Origin: Desulfobulbaceae bacterium
Lineage (GTDB): Bacteria; Desulfobacterota; Desulfobulbia; Desulfobulbales; UBA5123
NCBI GenBank assembly: GCA_029865195.1
Contig: JAOUHH010000095.1
Coordinates: forward strand, 1-9,460
DNA length: 9,460 nucleotides
Direction of reading: 5' to 3'
A model generated the notes under the pieces. The model saw only the letters and a list, made by a program, of their open reading frames with translations, was not told where the DNA came from and did no database searches. The position numbers and the translations under genes were made by a program. Positions 1-5,859 of the stretch are shown piece after piece. Within the stretch, counting starts at the first letter, position 1. Each line of letters opens with the position of its first letter.

Positions 1-424
1 TGGCCGTAAGAAAGGCGGCGCTTTTGCCGGTACCGGTTTGCGCCTTGCCGGTGGCGTCGGTGCCGTCGAGCACCTTGGGCAGGATCTCCGCCTGGATCGG
101 TGTACAGTACTGAAAACCGAGATCGTGTATCGCATGCATGATTGCATCCGGCAGGTCAAGGTCGTGGAAACGGAATTTGTCGGCGGCCGGCGTCACCTTG
201 AACTGGGAGATATCCCATGGGGTCGGACTTTCTTCCGGGGTCAGGGTGGCGTCGTTGTGGGCGCAGGCCTCCTTGGCGAGGCGGCGGCGTCTGGGTTTGC
301 GTGGCTTGGAGGTCGATGCTGCTGCGGCAATGGTTGCCGCATCCTGCGGGGTGTCTTGTTGTGCTGCTTTTGCTTTCTTGCCGCGAAAGCGATCGCGGAT
401 GTTTTTTACAAGCGAACGTATCAA
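1..424 (-). CDS. DEAD-box ATP-dependent RNA helicase, N-terminal part (truncated by window edge)
   Basis: ATP-dependent RNA remodelling enzyme acting in the cytoplasm on ribosome assembly or mRNA decay; only the first 141 codons are in the window. The minus-strand translation shows a Q motif (GFQYCTPIQ, residues 103-111, with conserved Phe86 upstream) and motif I/Walker A (AQTGTGKS, 128-135). Both are diagnostic of DEAD-box helicases; the DEAD motif itself lies beyond the edge. Residues 1-80 form a low-complexity basic extension (several Lys/Arg runs, e.g. RRRR at 45-48) of the sort seen in RhlB-type proteins; it probably adds RNA or partner binding (inference). The start is TTG at 424. It is preceded by AGAAGGA with an 8-nt spacer, and no in-frame ATG or GTG gives a better start. 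Resemblance is closest to RhlB, but subfamily assignment from the N-terminus alone is uncertain, so no symbol is given. Confidence 0.9.
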   Translation of the reverse strand, partial: MIRSLVKNIRDRFRGKKAKAAQQDTPQDAATIAAAASTSKPRKPRRRRLAKEACAHNDATLTPEESPTPWDISQFKVTPAADKFRFHDLDLPDAIMHAIHDLGFQYCTPIQAEILPKVLDGTDATGKAQTGTGKSAAFLTA

Positions 425-603
425 GGGGTAAATCCTTCTGTGTATTTTTTTTGAGTGGAGCGGCGGGAATCGATGGTCGCCGCAGCGTAGCCTCTTTTCT
501 AGGCCGCAGGACGGCGCCGGATTGGCGGCATGATCGTTATGGTGGCATGAAACAACAGCCGCATATTCAGTTTGGGCGGTAGCCGCCGGCCAGTAGTTGC
601 ATG

Positions 604-635
604 ATTATATGCGGATCGACGGAAACAAAAAACAA
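604..635 (-). promoter_or_regulatory. Candidate promoter of the DEAD-box helicase gene
   Basis: On the minus strand there is an exact TATAAT at 609-604. A T-rich region containing TTGTTT (635-630) lies upstream, with a longer than ideal 20-nt spacing. An exact TTGACA also occurs at 646-641 but is too far from this -10 to pair with it. If the TATAAT is used, the transcript starts near 597 and carries a leader of roughly 170 nt before the TTG start. Long leaders are common for cold-inducible or autoregulated RNA helicases, but that role is inference. The rest of the 425-719 spacer shows no gene I can support. Confidence 0.35.
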
Positions 636-669
636 TAGCATGTCAAGTGTTTAATTGCCACTAGAAATG

Positions 670-688
670 TCCCGCAGAGGGGGCGGGA
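670..688 (-). terminator. Possible terminator after the Sel1-repeat gene
   Basis: A hairpin with arms TCCCGC (670-675) and GCGGGA (683-688) and a 7-nt loop sits 31 bp beyond the stop of the Sel1 gene. Read on the minus strand it is followed by CATTTCTAG rather than a clean T-run, so it would be a weak intrinsic terminator or a 3'-end stabiliser. Position supports it more than sequence does. Confidence 0.4.
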
Positions 689-719
689 TCATCGGGAAAG
701 GCAAAACTGGCGGTCTTCG

Positions 720-1580
720 TTATTCTTGTCCGATTCTTTCCAGGGCCTTCTTGGCGTGTATGAAGCCAAGCTTGGCCGCCTTGCGGTAATAAAGGATGGC
801 TTTTTCTAGATCTTCCTTAACGCCGAGACCTTTCTCGTAAAGTGCGCCGATGCTGTACTGGGCGGCAGCGGAACCACGTTCGGCGGCTACGTTGTACCAT
901 TTCAGGGCCTTCTCAAGATCGTAGATGGTGCCACTGCCGTTTTCGTGCATTGCGCCTAGATTGACTTGGGCGGCCAGATGCCCTTGCTCGGCGGCGTTAC
1001 GGTACCATTTGATCGCCTCGCGTTCGTCTTCCTTGACTCCCAACCCCTTCTTGTACATTACGCCAAGGTTATACTGCCCGCGTGGGTCGCCCTGTTCCGC
1101 AGCCGCCCTGAACCTGTTTGTCGCTTCGGTGTAATCCTGCGTGACGCCGTGCCCGTTTTTGTACAACAGTCCGATGTTGACATGCGCCGGGGCAAAATTT
1201 TGGTCAGCGGCCAGTTTATACCATTGGATGGCGGTGGTGAGATCCTGCTCAACGCCGCATCCTTCCTCGTACATGCGGCCGAGATTGTACTGCCCCATGG
1301 CATCGCCCTGATCGGCCGCCTGACGATACCATCGCATCGCCTCCTGGTAGTCACGGTCGACGCCGCGTCCGTTTTTATACATGGCACCGAGGTTTACCAG
1401 CCCGCGAGGATTATTTTGCGCCGCGGCCAACTGGTACCATTTGAGGGCTTCCGTCGGGTCGGCAATAACCCCGATACCCTTCTCGAACATGACGCCTAGC
1501 TTGAACTGTGATTGTGGGTCGCCGTTTTGTGCGGTCTCCAGGTACACTTCAAGCAGTTGTTGGTTGTCCTGGTTGGCCAT
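720..1580 (-). CDS. Sel1-repeat (SLR/TPR-like) protein
   Basis: A 286-residue alpha-solenoid made almost wholly of Sel1-like repeats, which act as protein-protein interaction scaffolds. Seven units of exactly 36 residues tile residues 20-55, 56-91, 92-127, 128-163, 164-199, 200-235 and 236-271, with a half unit at 272-286. Each has the pattern G/N-D..-(A/G)QxNLGxMYxxGxGVxxDxxxAIxWYxxAAxQ. No signal peptide or membrane segment is visible (N-terminus MANQDNQQLL), so it is probably cytoplasmic. The ATG at 1580 has only a weak ribosome-binding sequence upstream. The gene is the last of a minus-strand series with the DUF2726 protein and a 59-residue protein, separated from the latter by 133 bp containing four small inverted repeats. 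The binding partner cannot be read from sequence. Sel1 proteins serve in signalling, envelope assembly and effector systems, and nothing here chooses between these. Confidence 0.9.
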   Translation of the reverse strand: MANQDNQQLLEVYLETAQNGDPQSQFKLGVMFEKGIGVIADPTEALKWYQLAAAQNNPRGLVNLGAMYKNGRGVDRDYQEAMRWYRQAADQGDAMGQYNLGRMYEEGCGVEQDLTTAIQWYKLAADQNFAPAHVNIGLLYKNGHGVTQDYTEATNRFRAAAEQGDPRGQYNLGVMYKKGLGVKEDEREAIKWYRNAAEQGHLAAQVNLGAMHENGSGTIYDLEKALKWYNVAAERGSAAAQYSIGALYEKGLGVKEDLEKAILYYRKAAKLGFIHAKKALERIGQE

Positions 1581-1596
1581 GACGTTACTCTAGATT

Positions 1597-1682
1597 CACC
1601 ACATTGGCTTGTGGCCGTGGTGTATGAAGGTAAGATGTTTCTGAGAAACCTCTGTCGGCATACAGATCATTTGGCCCCCAAA
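1597..1682 (-). repeat. Cluster of four short inverted repeats upstream of the Sel1 gene
   Basis: Four consecutive potential hairpins lie in the gap between the small ORF and the Sel1 gene. The first has CACCAC/GTGGTG arms (1597-1602, 1617-1622) with inner GGC/GCC pairs. The others are GTTTC/GAAAC (1637-1649, loop TGA), TCTGT/ACAGA (1651-1666) and TTTGG/CCAAA (1670-1682). None is followed by a T-run on the minus strand, so they are not classic terminators. They could be RNA processing, stability or attenuation elements in a shared transcript, or a binding site for a regulator. Function is not established. Confidence 0.45.
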
Positions 1683-1713
1683 GCCATGGCGACAGAAGTA
1701 AGATTAAGGCATA

Positions 1714-1893
1714 TTACTCCTCTTCTTCGATAAAATCCTTTAATTTTTCATAGAGGGTTTCTGGCCAGGGCAGATCGTAGAGGAAGGCGTTTGCTTCTTC
1801 CTTGCTGAGTGACTGTTTGACGGCAAGTGGCAGGCTGCGCAAAAAGGCTACCCGTTCCGGGTCCGGCATGTTTTTTGTTTCGACGGTATTCAT
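1714..1893 (-). CDS. Small acidic protein of unknown function, 59 residues
   Basis: I do not recognise a family. The ORF reads MNTVETKNMPDPERV at the start, then an Arg/Leu/Lys stretch (FLRSLPLAVKQSL), a region with LYDLPWPETLYEKL, and an acidic end (DFIEEEE). It looks like a compact helical, soluble protein with no signal peptide or membrane segment. Three things support it being real. A strong AAGGA ribosome-binding site sits 6 nt before the ATG at 1893. The ATG overlaps the stop of the DUF2726 gene as ATGA (1893-1890), the usual arrangement for translational coupling. The frame ends cleanly in TAA at 1714. The coupling suggests it is made together with, and perhaps binds, the DUF2726 zinc-finger membrane protein (inference). 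At under 60 residues it is easily missed by gene callers. Nearby plus-strand frames have no comparable start signals. Confidence 0.75.
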   Translation of the reverse strand: MNTVETKNMPDPERVAFLRSLPLAVKQSLSKEEANAFLYDLPWPETLYEKLKDFIEEEE

Positions 1894-2642
1894 GTTGTTT
1901 CCTTGGGGGGGGCAGTTTTATCCGTGACGATTGGCTGGAGGGCGTTGGCTACCGTGGGTTCGGTTTCGTTGTCGTTGAGCATGGAGAGGTACTTGCATTC
2001 CGGATAGTTTGAGCAGCCAAGGAAGTATTTGCCGATATTTTCCCCGTGTTTGGCCTTGAGCAGCGTAAGCGGTTCGCCGCAGCTGGGGCAGTCGCCATAC
2101 TTGTTGGCATTGGCGTGGTCAGCGGGCTCTTTGGGCAATTCGATTTTTTTTGCTAGGATATCGCTGATATCCTCAGGGTTATACTGCAGGCGGGATGGCA
2201 CCCGCACCAGGGGCAATTCGGCTTCAAGCGCGGCATTGTCGATGAAGTCGTCAGGCATGTCGTCATCGCTTGTCGTTCTGGTCTTGTTGGCCAGATCGAT
2301 GATGCCCGCAATGGAATGATCCCAGGTGTTACAGAGAACAAAGGATACCGTGGTGTTGTTGATCTTGGCCATGGTTTCGGCGGATAGTTCGTGGTCCGGC
2401 TTGGGGCGGATCTTGATGATATCCACCAGGCGCACCTTGGCGTATATGAGGTATTTGTCTCCCAGCATCGGTTCCAGAACCTTGAGAAAGGATCTTTCCA
2501 TGGCGGAAAGAATCGAGAAGTTTTTCTCGTAGAGCAGGTGGGGCTTTGATTCCCCTGGGCTCTGGATGAGGATGATAATGATGGCCAGGGCGATGAAGGC
2601 GATTACGATGATGGGGATGATGGCGGATTGTGTCACGACCAA
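1890..2642 (-). CDS. DUF2726 membrane-anchored protein with topoisomerase-type C4 zinc finger
   Basis: A 250-residue protein of unknown exact function. Residues 6-27 are a continuous hydrophobic segment (IIPIIVIAFIALAIIIILI), giving an N-terminal membrane anchor with the rest probably cytoplasmic. Residues about 35-150 match the DUF2726 pattern (a Lys/Glu-rich start, then VRLVDIIKI, a Phe-Val-Leu-Cys strand and an Asp-His-Ser segment), a fold I associate with restriction-endonuclease-like proteins. Residues 185-216 hold a topoisomerase-I-type zinc ribbon with Cys185, 188, 210 and 216 (CPSC...GCSNYPEC), suggesting nucleic-acid binding. An in-frame TAG just upstream limits the start to TTG 2642 or GTG 2636. 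Neither has a strong ribosome-binding site, so the exact start is unsure. It is the first gene of the unit with the 59-residue and Sel1 proteins, and its stop overlaps the next ATG. I cannot say whether it is a nuclease; no complete catalytic motif was recognised. Confidence 0.8.
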   Translation of the reverse strand: MVVTQSAIIPIIVIAFIALAIIIILIQSPGESKPHLLYEKNFSILSAMERSFLKVLEPMLGDKYLIYAKVRLVDIIKIRPKPDHELSAETMAKINNTTVSFVLCNTWDHSIAGIIDLANKTRTTSDDDMPDDFIDNAALEAELPLVRVPSRLQYNPEDISDILAKKIELPKEPADHANANKYGDCPSCGEPLTLLKAKHGENIGKYFLGCSNYPECKYLSMLNDNETEPTVANALQPIVTDKTAPPKETT

Positions 2643-2682
2643 TGAAACCTAGTGGGGTTGTTGGGCAGTTTAATTTCTCCAA

Positions 2683-2712
2683 TTTATACCAATATATTAG
2701 TTGAAAGCGAAA
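2683..2712 (-). promoter_or_regulatory. Candidate promoter of the DUF2726 / small protein / Sel1 unit
   Basis: Minus-strand TATAAA at 2688-2683 makes a good -10. The upstream -35 candidates at 17-18 nt spacing (TTCGCT or TTTCGC, 2712-2706) are poor matches to TTGACA. The surroundings are AT-rich against a GC-rich background. A start near 2676 would give a leader of about 34 nt. I found no recognisable gene in 2713-2850. Confidence 0.35.
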
Positions 2713-2851
2713 GGGTTTTATTGGTCTTTCTCCGTTGCAGGGCGCGGAAAGGCAGTCATGTGATGCCTCGTTCTGGAGGATTAGCCGCCGGGCAGTGCCG
2801 GTTATGTCGGTCGTTTGCCTGAAAAACGGCGGTCAGGTGCTGAGCGGAGGC

Positions 2852-2880
2852 TTGCTTTTTGGATGCCTGTGTGATAGAAA
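2852..2880 (+). promoter_or_regulatory. Candidate promoter of tRNA-Leu
   Basis: TTGCTT (2852-2857), a 17-nt spacer and TAGAAA (2875-2880) lie 23 bp before the tRNA. The following GC-rich stretch (GCGGG) resembles the discriminators of stable-RNA promoters. Both hexamers are imperfect, so position is the main argument. Confidence 0.35.
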
Positions 2881-2903
2881 TCGCGGGATTGTCAGCACCG
2901 AAA

Positions 2904-2990
2904 GCCCGGATGGCGGAACTGGTAGACGCAAGGGACTTAAAATCCCTCGATCTTCGGATTGTGCGAGTTCGATTCTCGCTCCGGGCACCA
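2904..2990 (+). tRNA. tRNA-Leu (anticodon UAA)
   Basis: An 87-nt class II tRNA. Acceptor arm GCCCGGA (2904-2910) pairs with TCCGGGC (2980-2986), followed by discriminator A2987 and genomically encoded CCA (2988-2990). The anticodon stem AGGGA/TCCCT encloses loop CTTAAAA, so the anticodon is TAA (2938-2940), reading UUA/UUG leucine codons. The D-arm GGTAGACGC, a long variable arm around 2949-2963 and the T-arm GCGAG-TTCGATT-CTCGC are all present. It is monocistronic, with its own terminator 13 bp downstream. Confidence 0.97.
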
Positions 2991-3002
2991 TGTGAACAGT
3001 AA

Positions 3003-3039
3003 GGCGTTATGGTTTCGTGACCATGACGCCTTTTTTTTT
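3003..3039 (+). terminator. Intrinsic terminator of tRNA-Leu, possibly bidirectional
   Basis: An 11-bp stem with one G-T wobble (3003-3013 with 3020-3030), a 6-nt loop TTCGTG and nine T residues (3031-3039). This is a textbook Rho-independent terminator for the tRNA. On the opposite strand it could also stop readthrough from folE2 (convergent, ending at 3127), although that side has only TTACTGTTC after the stem. Confidence 0.93.
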
Positions 3040-3126
3040 GGCCTGCGGTCATCCGTGGCGGAACGGAGTGCTATTGTGCGTTTGGCGGGGCGGGGGGTGG
3101 GGTGCGATGCGTAAAGGCGCTACTGT

Positions 3127-3864
3127 TCAACGCATCTCGTCGCTGTCGATATACGCGTAGGCGCTGTGTTTGTGGATGGATTCAAAGCTTTCGACACTCA
3201 CCGAGAACCAGGATATCTCCTCGTGGAGGCTGGCGGTCTCGGCTACCCTTCGGGCCACATCCTCGACGAACATCGGGTTTTTGTAGGCCGTTTCGGTGAC
3301 GTATTTTTCATCTGGCCGCTTGAGCAGGGCAAACACCTCGCAGGAGGCACTGGCCTCAACCATCTTGATCAGATCCTCGACCCAGATGAACCCGCGGCAT
3401 TTGACGTTGAGGTTGATCTCGGCCCGCTGGTTATGGGCGCCGAAATCGCTGATCTCCTTGGAGCAGGGGCAGAGGGTGGTGGTAGGCACCCAGGTGGAGA
3501 GGATGAACTCCTCATCCTTGCCGATGCCGCCGGTGAAGCGGCAGGTGTATTCCATGAGGCTGGTGGTATCGGAAACCGGTGCGGTTTTTTCAATGAAGTA
3601 GGGGAAGGTCATCTCCATGTGGGCGGACTCGGCCTGGAGCTCTTCCTTGATTTCCGCCAGAAGGTCTGGGAATATCTCCGCGCTCAAGGCGTCTTGGTAC
3701 TTGTTGAGGACCGAGAGGAAGGTGGAAACACAGGACCCTCTGTACTGACGGGGCATGGATACCCGCAGGTTGATGCCGGCGACGGTTTCCTGAAGGCCGC
3801 CGTTTTTCTCGCGGACCTTGATGGGGTACCGAATGTTTTTGATGCCGATGGTCTTGATCTTCAT
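3127..3864 (-). CDS. folE2: GTP cyclohydrolase FolE2 (type IB)
   Basis: Converts GTP to 7,8-dihydroneopterin triphosphate, the first step towards tetrahydrofolate and, in many bacteria, queuosine-type 7-deazapurines; cytoplasmic. The 245-residue product carries the FolE2 signature CPCSKEIS with GAHNQR (residues 132-146), which holds the conserved active-site cysteine. It also carries the C-terminal SFESIHKHSAYA motif (226-237) with the conserved Glu and His. The length is close to the usual 250-300. The ATG at 3864 is preceded by AAGGG six bases upstream. FolE2 tolerates metals other than zinc and in some bacteria replaces FolE under zinc limitation (family knowledge). I see no convincing Zur box or riboswitch upstream, so here it may be the main enzyme. 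It is divergent from hslR and convergent with tRNA-Leu. Confidence 0.96.
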   Translation of the reverse strand: MKIKTIGIKNIRYPIKVREKNGGLQETVAGINLRVSMPRQYRGSCVSTFLSVLNKYQDALSAEIFPDLLAEIKEELQAESAHMEMTFPYFIEKTAPVSDTTSLMEYTCRFTGGIGKDEEFILSTWVPTTTLCPCSKEISDFGAHNQRAEINLNVKCRGFIWVEDLIKMVEASASCEVFALLKRPDEKYVTETAYKNPMFVEDVARRVAETASLHEEISWFSVSVESFESIHKHSAYAYIDSDEMR

Positions 3865-4140
3865 GGTGCGCCCTTTTTACCGTTTTTTTTGCGGTGCGCC
3901 AAGCTGTTTCTGGCCGGCCGCGGTGGTACGGTATCCGCCTTGGACGCGCGGCTACGGCCGCCGGTGACGGTGGGCAAGCTCCGTGAGCGGCCGTTTGCGA
4001 GCGCAACTGTGACGGTTTTTATCAAAAGCGATGAACGATGATGGCTGAAAGTGTATATATATGGTAGTTTCGGTTCCTGTCGGTGCGCGGCCGGAATAAC
4101 ATCAAATGCGGCTTGTCGCCATCGGGTCGGGAGTAACGGT
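3865..4140. promoter_or_regulatory. Divergent regulatory spacer between folE2 and hslR
   Basis: This 276-bp spacer holds no gene I can support, although open frames extend through it. It contains an 8-bp direct repeat GGTGCGCC (3865-3872 and 3893-3900) flanking T5 and T8 tracts just upstream of folE2. An AT-rich TATATATAT at 4054-4062 is the best -10-like element on either strand. A possible -35 for the plus strand (ATGAAC, 4031-4036) is weak. A GGGAG ribosome-binding site (4129-4133) precedes the hslR start. Exact promoters are not resolved. Confidence 0.3.
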
Positions 4141-4533
4141 TTGGGTGTAGCCGACGGGGTTCGGATAGATAAATGGTTGTGGGCGGCGCGGTTCTTCAAG
4201 ACCCGCGGCCTTGCCTCCCAGGCGGTCTCCGGCGGCAAGGTGCATGTCAACGGCGGGCGGGTGAAGCCGGCAAGGCAGGTGGCGGTCGGCGATTCGTTGC
4301 GGATTCAACTGGGCGAAGTCGCGTTTGTGGTAGAGGTGCTGGCCCTTTCCGACAAACGGGGGCCGGCCGTGCAGGCACAGACCCTGTACGCCGAAACCGA
4401 GGCCAGCAGGGCGGTGCGGGAAGCCAATCGCGAGGAGCGCCGGCTGTTGGCCGCCCAACGGAGCGGCCCGGAACACCGGCCGTCAAAGCGGGACCGGCGG
4501 CTGATCAGGAGTTTTACCCGCAAGGATGAGTAG
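4141..4533 (+). CDS. hslR: Hsp15-type ribosome-associated S4 RNA-binding protein
   Basis: Hsp15 binds free 50S subunits carrying a nascent chain and peptidyl-tRNA and helps recycle them after heat or stalling; cytoplasmic. The S4 domain is clear: VRIDKWLWAARFFKTR (residues 7-22), then GGKVHVNG (31-38), and RVKPARQVAVGD (40-51). A basic helical tail follows (about 85-125, rich in Arg, ending in FTRKDE), as in E. coli HslR. The likely start is TTG at 4141, with GGGAG 7 nt upstream, giving 130 residues against about 133 in E. coli. The frame stays open to a GTG at 4051, but the extra 30 residues look like noncoding translation. It is the first gene of the plus-strand run, 113 bp before the purine genes, and a separate promoter for those cannot be excluded. 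Confidence 0.9.
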   Translation: MGVADGVRIDKWLWAARFFKTRGLASQAVSGGKVHVNGGRVKPARQVAVGDSLRIQLGEVAFVVEVLALSDKRGPAVQAQTLYAETEASRAVREANREERRLLAAQRSGPEHRPSKRDRRLIRSFTRKDE

Positions 4534-4555
4534 CTCTTGCGTTGATGGTTCTTGA

Positions 4556-4579
4556 GTACTGCCGCATGGCGGCGGGTAC
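4556..4579 (+). repeat. Inverted repeat between hslR and the IMP cyclohydrolase gene
   Basis: GCCGC-ATG-GCGGC (4561-4573) is flanked by GTAC on both sides (4556-4559 and 4576-4579), giving a nearly perfect hairpin. No T-run follows (GAAACAAATATAT), so it is unlikely to be an intrinsic terminator. It could be an operator or an RNA structure in the leader of the purine genes. PurR-type recognition was not evident. Confidence 0.35.
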
Positions 4580-4646
4580 GAAACAAATATATCAAGTTGG
4601 GGTCGTGGTGAGCGCGGCCCCGGAAATTGCAAAAGGAGCAAGTAGC

Positions 4647-5261
4647 ATGAAGAAAGTGACCAGGGCGCTGATCAGTCTCACCGACAAATCCGGCATCGAG
4701 GGCTTTGCCAAAGAGCTTGAGGCGTTGGGGATCGATATCCTCTCCACCGGCGGCACCGCCAAGAAACTCCGCGACCACGGGGTCAAGGTGACCGATGTCT
4801 CCGAGTTCACCGGTTTTCCCGAGATGCTCGACGGCCGGGTGAAGACCCTTCATCCCAAGGTGCACGGCGGCATCCTCGCCCAGCGCGAGAACAAGGACCA
4901 TCAAGAGCAGATGGCCAAACACGGCCTGCAGCCCATCGACATCATCGCCGTCAACCTCTACGCCTTTGACAAGGCAACCGCTGACGCAGGTTGCACCCTG
5001 GGGGACGCCATCGAGAACATCGACATCGGCGGCCCCACCATGCTGCGCGCCGCGGCCAAGAACTTCCATGACGTCACCGTCATCGTCGATCCGGCCGATT
5101 ATCCTCAGGTTTTGGCCGAGATCAAGGCAACCGGCAACACCACCCTGGCCACCCGCTTCAAGCTCTGCGTCAAGGTTTTCGAGCTCACCAGCAAATACGA
5201 CACCGCCATCGCCGCCTGGCTCGGCAAGGTGGATGTCTCTACCAACGCGTATTTCAAGTAA
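4647..5261 (+). CDS. purH: Stand-alone IMP cyclohydrolase (N-terminal half of PurH)
   Basis: Closes the ring of FAICAR to give IMP, the last step of de novo purine synthesis. The 204-residue product matches only the MGS-like IMP cyclohydrolase domain. It has SLTDKSG (10-16), STGGT (33-37), the active-site stretch TGFPEMLDGRVKTLHPKVHGG (55-75) and DIGGPTMLRAAAKN (126-139). It stops with an ordinary TAA where bifunctional PurH passes into AICAR transformylase, so this is a natural single-domain enzyme rather than a truncation (some authors use purJ). The ATG at 4647 follows AAAAGGAG by 8 nt; an in-frame ATG at 4542 exists but lacks a comparable site and adds unconserved sequence. The transformylase (purV type, or PurP) must lie elsewhere. 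purN follows 10 bp downstream. Confidence 0.92.
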   Translation: MKKVTRALISLTDKSGIEGFAKELEALGIDILSTGGTAKKLRDHGVKVTDVSEFTGFPEMLDGRVKTLHPKVHGGILAQRENKDHQEQMAKHGLQPIDIIAVNLYAFDKATADAGCTLGDAIENIDIGGPTMLRAAAKNFHDVTVIVDPADYPQVLAEIKATGNTTLATRFKLCVKVFELTSKYDTAIAAWLGKVDVSTNAYFK

Positions 5262-5271
5262 GGGGCGTGGC

Positions 5272-5844
5272 ATGAAGATCGCGGTTCTCCTGTCGGGCTC
5301 CGGCCGCACGCTGGATAACTTTCACGAGCGGATTGTCGCCGGCACCCTGAACGCCACCATTCAGGTGGTGATCTCCAATGTCGCCGACGCGCTGGGGCTC
5401 GAGAAGGCGAAGCGGTATGGCTATCCGGCCTTTCATGCCGCGGACAACGACGTCATCAACGCCATCCTGCGCGATTATGACGTCGAGCTGGTCTGTCTGG
5501 CCGGGTATCTCAAGCTCTACGCGCCGCCGGAACGGTTGAAGCGGGCGGTGCTCAACATCCATCCCTCCCTGATCCCGTCCTTCTGCGGGCCCGGCTTCTA
5601 CGGGATGCGGGTGCACCGCGCGGTCAAGGAGCGTGGCGTCAAGGTGAGCGGATGTTCGGTCCATTTTGCCAACGAGGTGTATGACGAAGGCCCGATCGTG
5701 GTGCAAAAATGTGTGCCGATCACCGCCGAGGATACGCCCAAGGATATCGCTGCCAAGGTCTTTGCCGTGGAATGCGAGGCGTTCCCCGAGGCGATCAATC
5801 TGGTGGCGGCCAAGGGGGTCGATGCCTTCTGGCCGTCCGTATAG
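5272..5844 (+). CDS. purN: Phosphoribosylglycinamide formyltransferase (GART)
   Basis: Transfers a formyl group from 10-formyl-tetrahydrofolate to glycinamide ribonucleotide, the third step of purine synthesis; cytoplasmic. The 190-residue product shows the phosphate-binding loop LLSGSGRT (6-13), LNIHPSLIPSF (94-104) with catalytic Asn95 and His97, and a GCSVHF...YDEGPI segment with Asp138 in the place of E. coli Asp144. The loop after HPSLIP (CGPGFYGMRVH) differs from the usual SFPGLHTH and marks a variant subgroup, but all three catalytic residues are kept. The ATG at 5272 has AGGGG 7 nt before it and lies 10 bp after the cyclohydrolase stop, so the two are very probably cotranscribed. The open frame extends upstream only as a shadow of the preceding gene. 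Confidence 0.93.
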   Translation: MKIAVLLSGSGRTLDNFHERIVAGTLNATIQVVISNVADALGLEKAKRYGYPAFHAADNDVINAILRDYDVELVCLAGYLKLYAPPERLKRAVLNIHPSLIPSFCGPGFYGMRVHRAVKERGVKVSGCSVHFANEVYDEGPIVVQKCVPITAEDTPKDIAAKVFAVECEAFPEAINLVAAKGVDAFWPSV

Positions 5845-5859
5845 CAGCATTTATCGGTG

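Noticed and set aside
38..582. Three plus-strand open frames at the left edge
   Set aside because: They are antisense to the DEAD-box helicase N-terminus, and their translations are low-complexity.
2735..3052. Open frames on both strands over the tRNA-Leu region
   Set aside because: They run through the tRNA and its terminator and have no family resemblance.
3883..3890. T8 tract as a phase-variable site
   Set aside because: It lies upstream of the folE2 ribosome-binding site, outside any reading frame, and the gene is housekeeping.
4542..4646. N-terminal extension of the IMP cyclohydrolase from an upstream ATG
   Set aside because: The extra 35 residues match nothing expected of the family, and the ATG at 4647 has AAAAGGAG in front of it.
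4966..5271. Upstream extension of purN inside the preceding gene
   Set aside because: The translation is Arg/Pro/Ser-rich shadow sequence; ATG 5272 has a good ribosome-binding site and begins the conserved PurN fold.
4305..5309. Open frame of 334 codons on the minus strand over hslR and the IMP cyclohydrolase gene
   Set aside because: It is antisense to well-conserved genes, and no family features or start signals support it.
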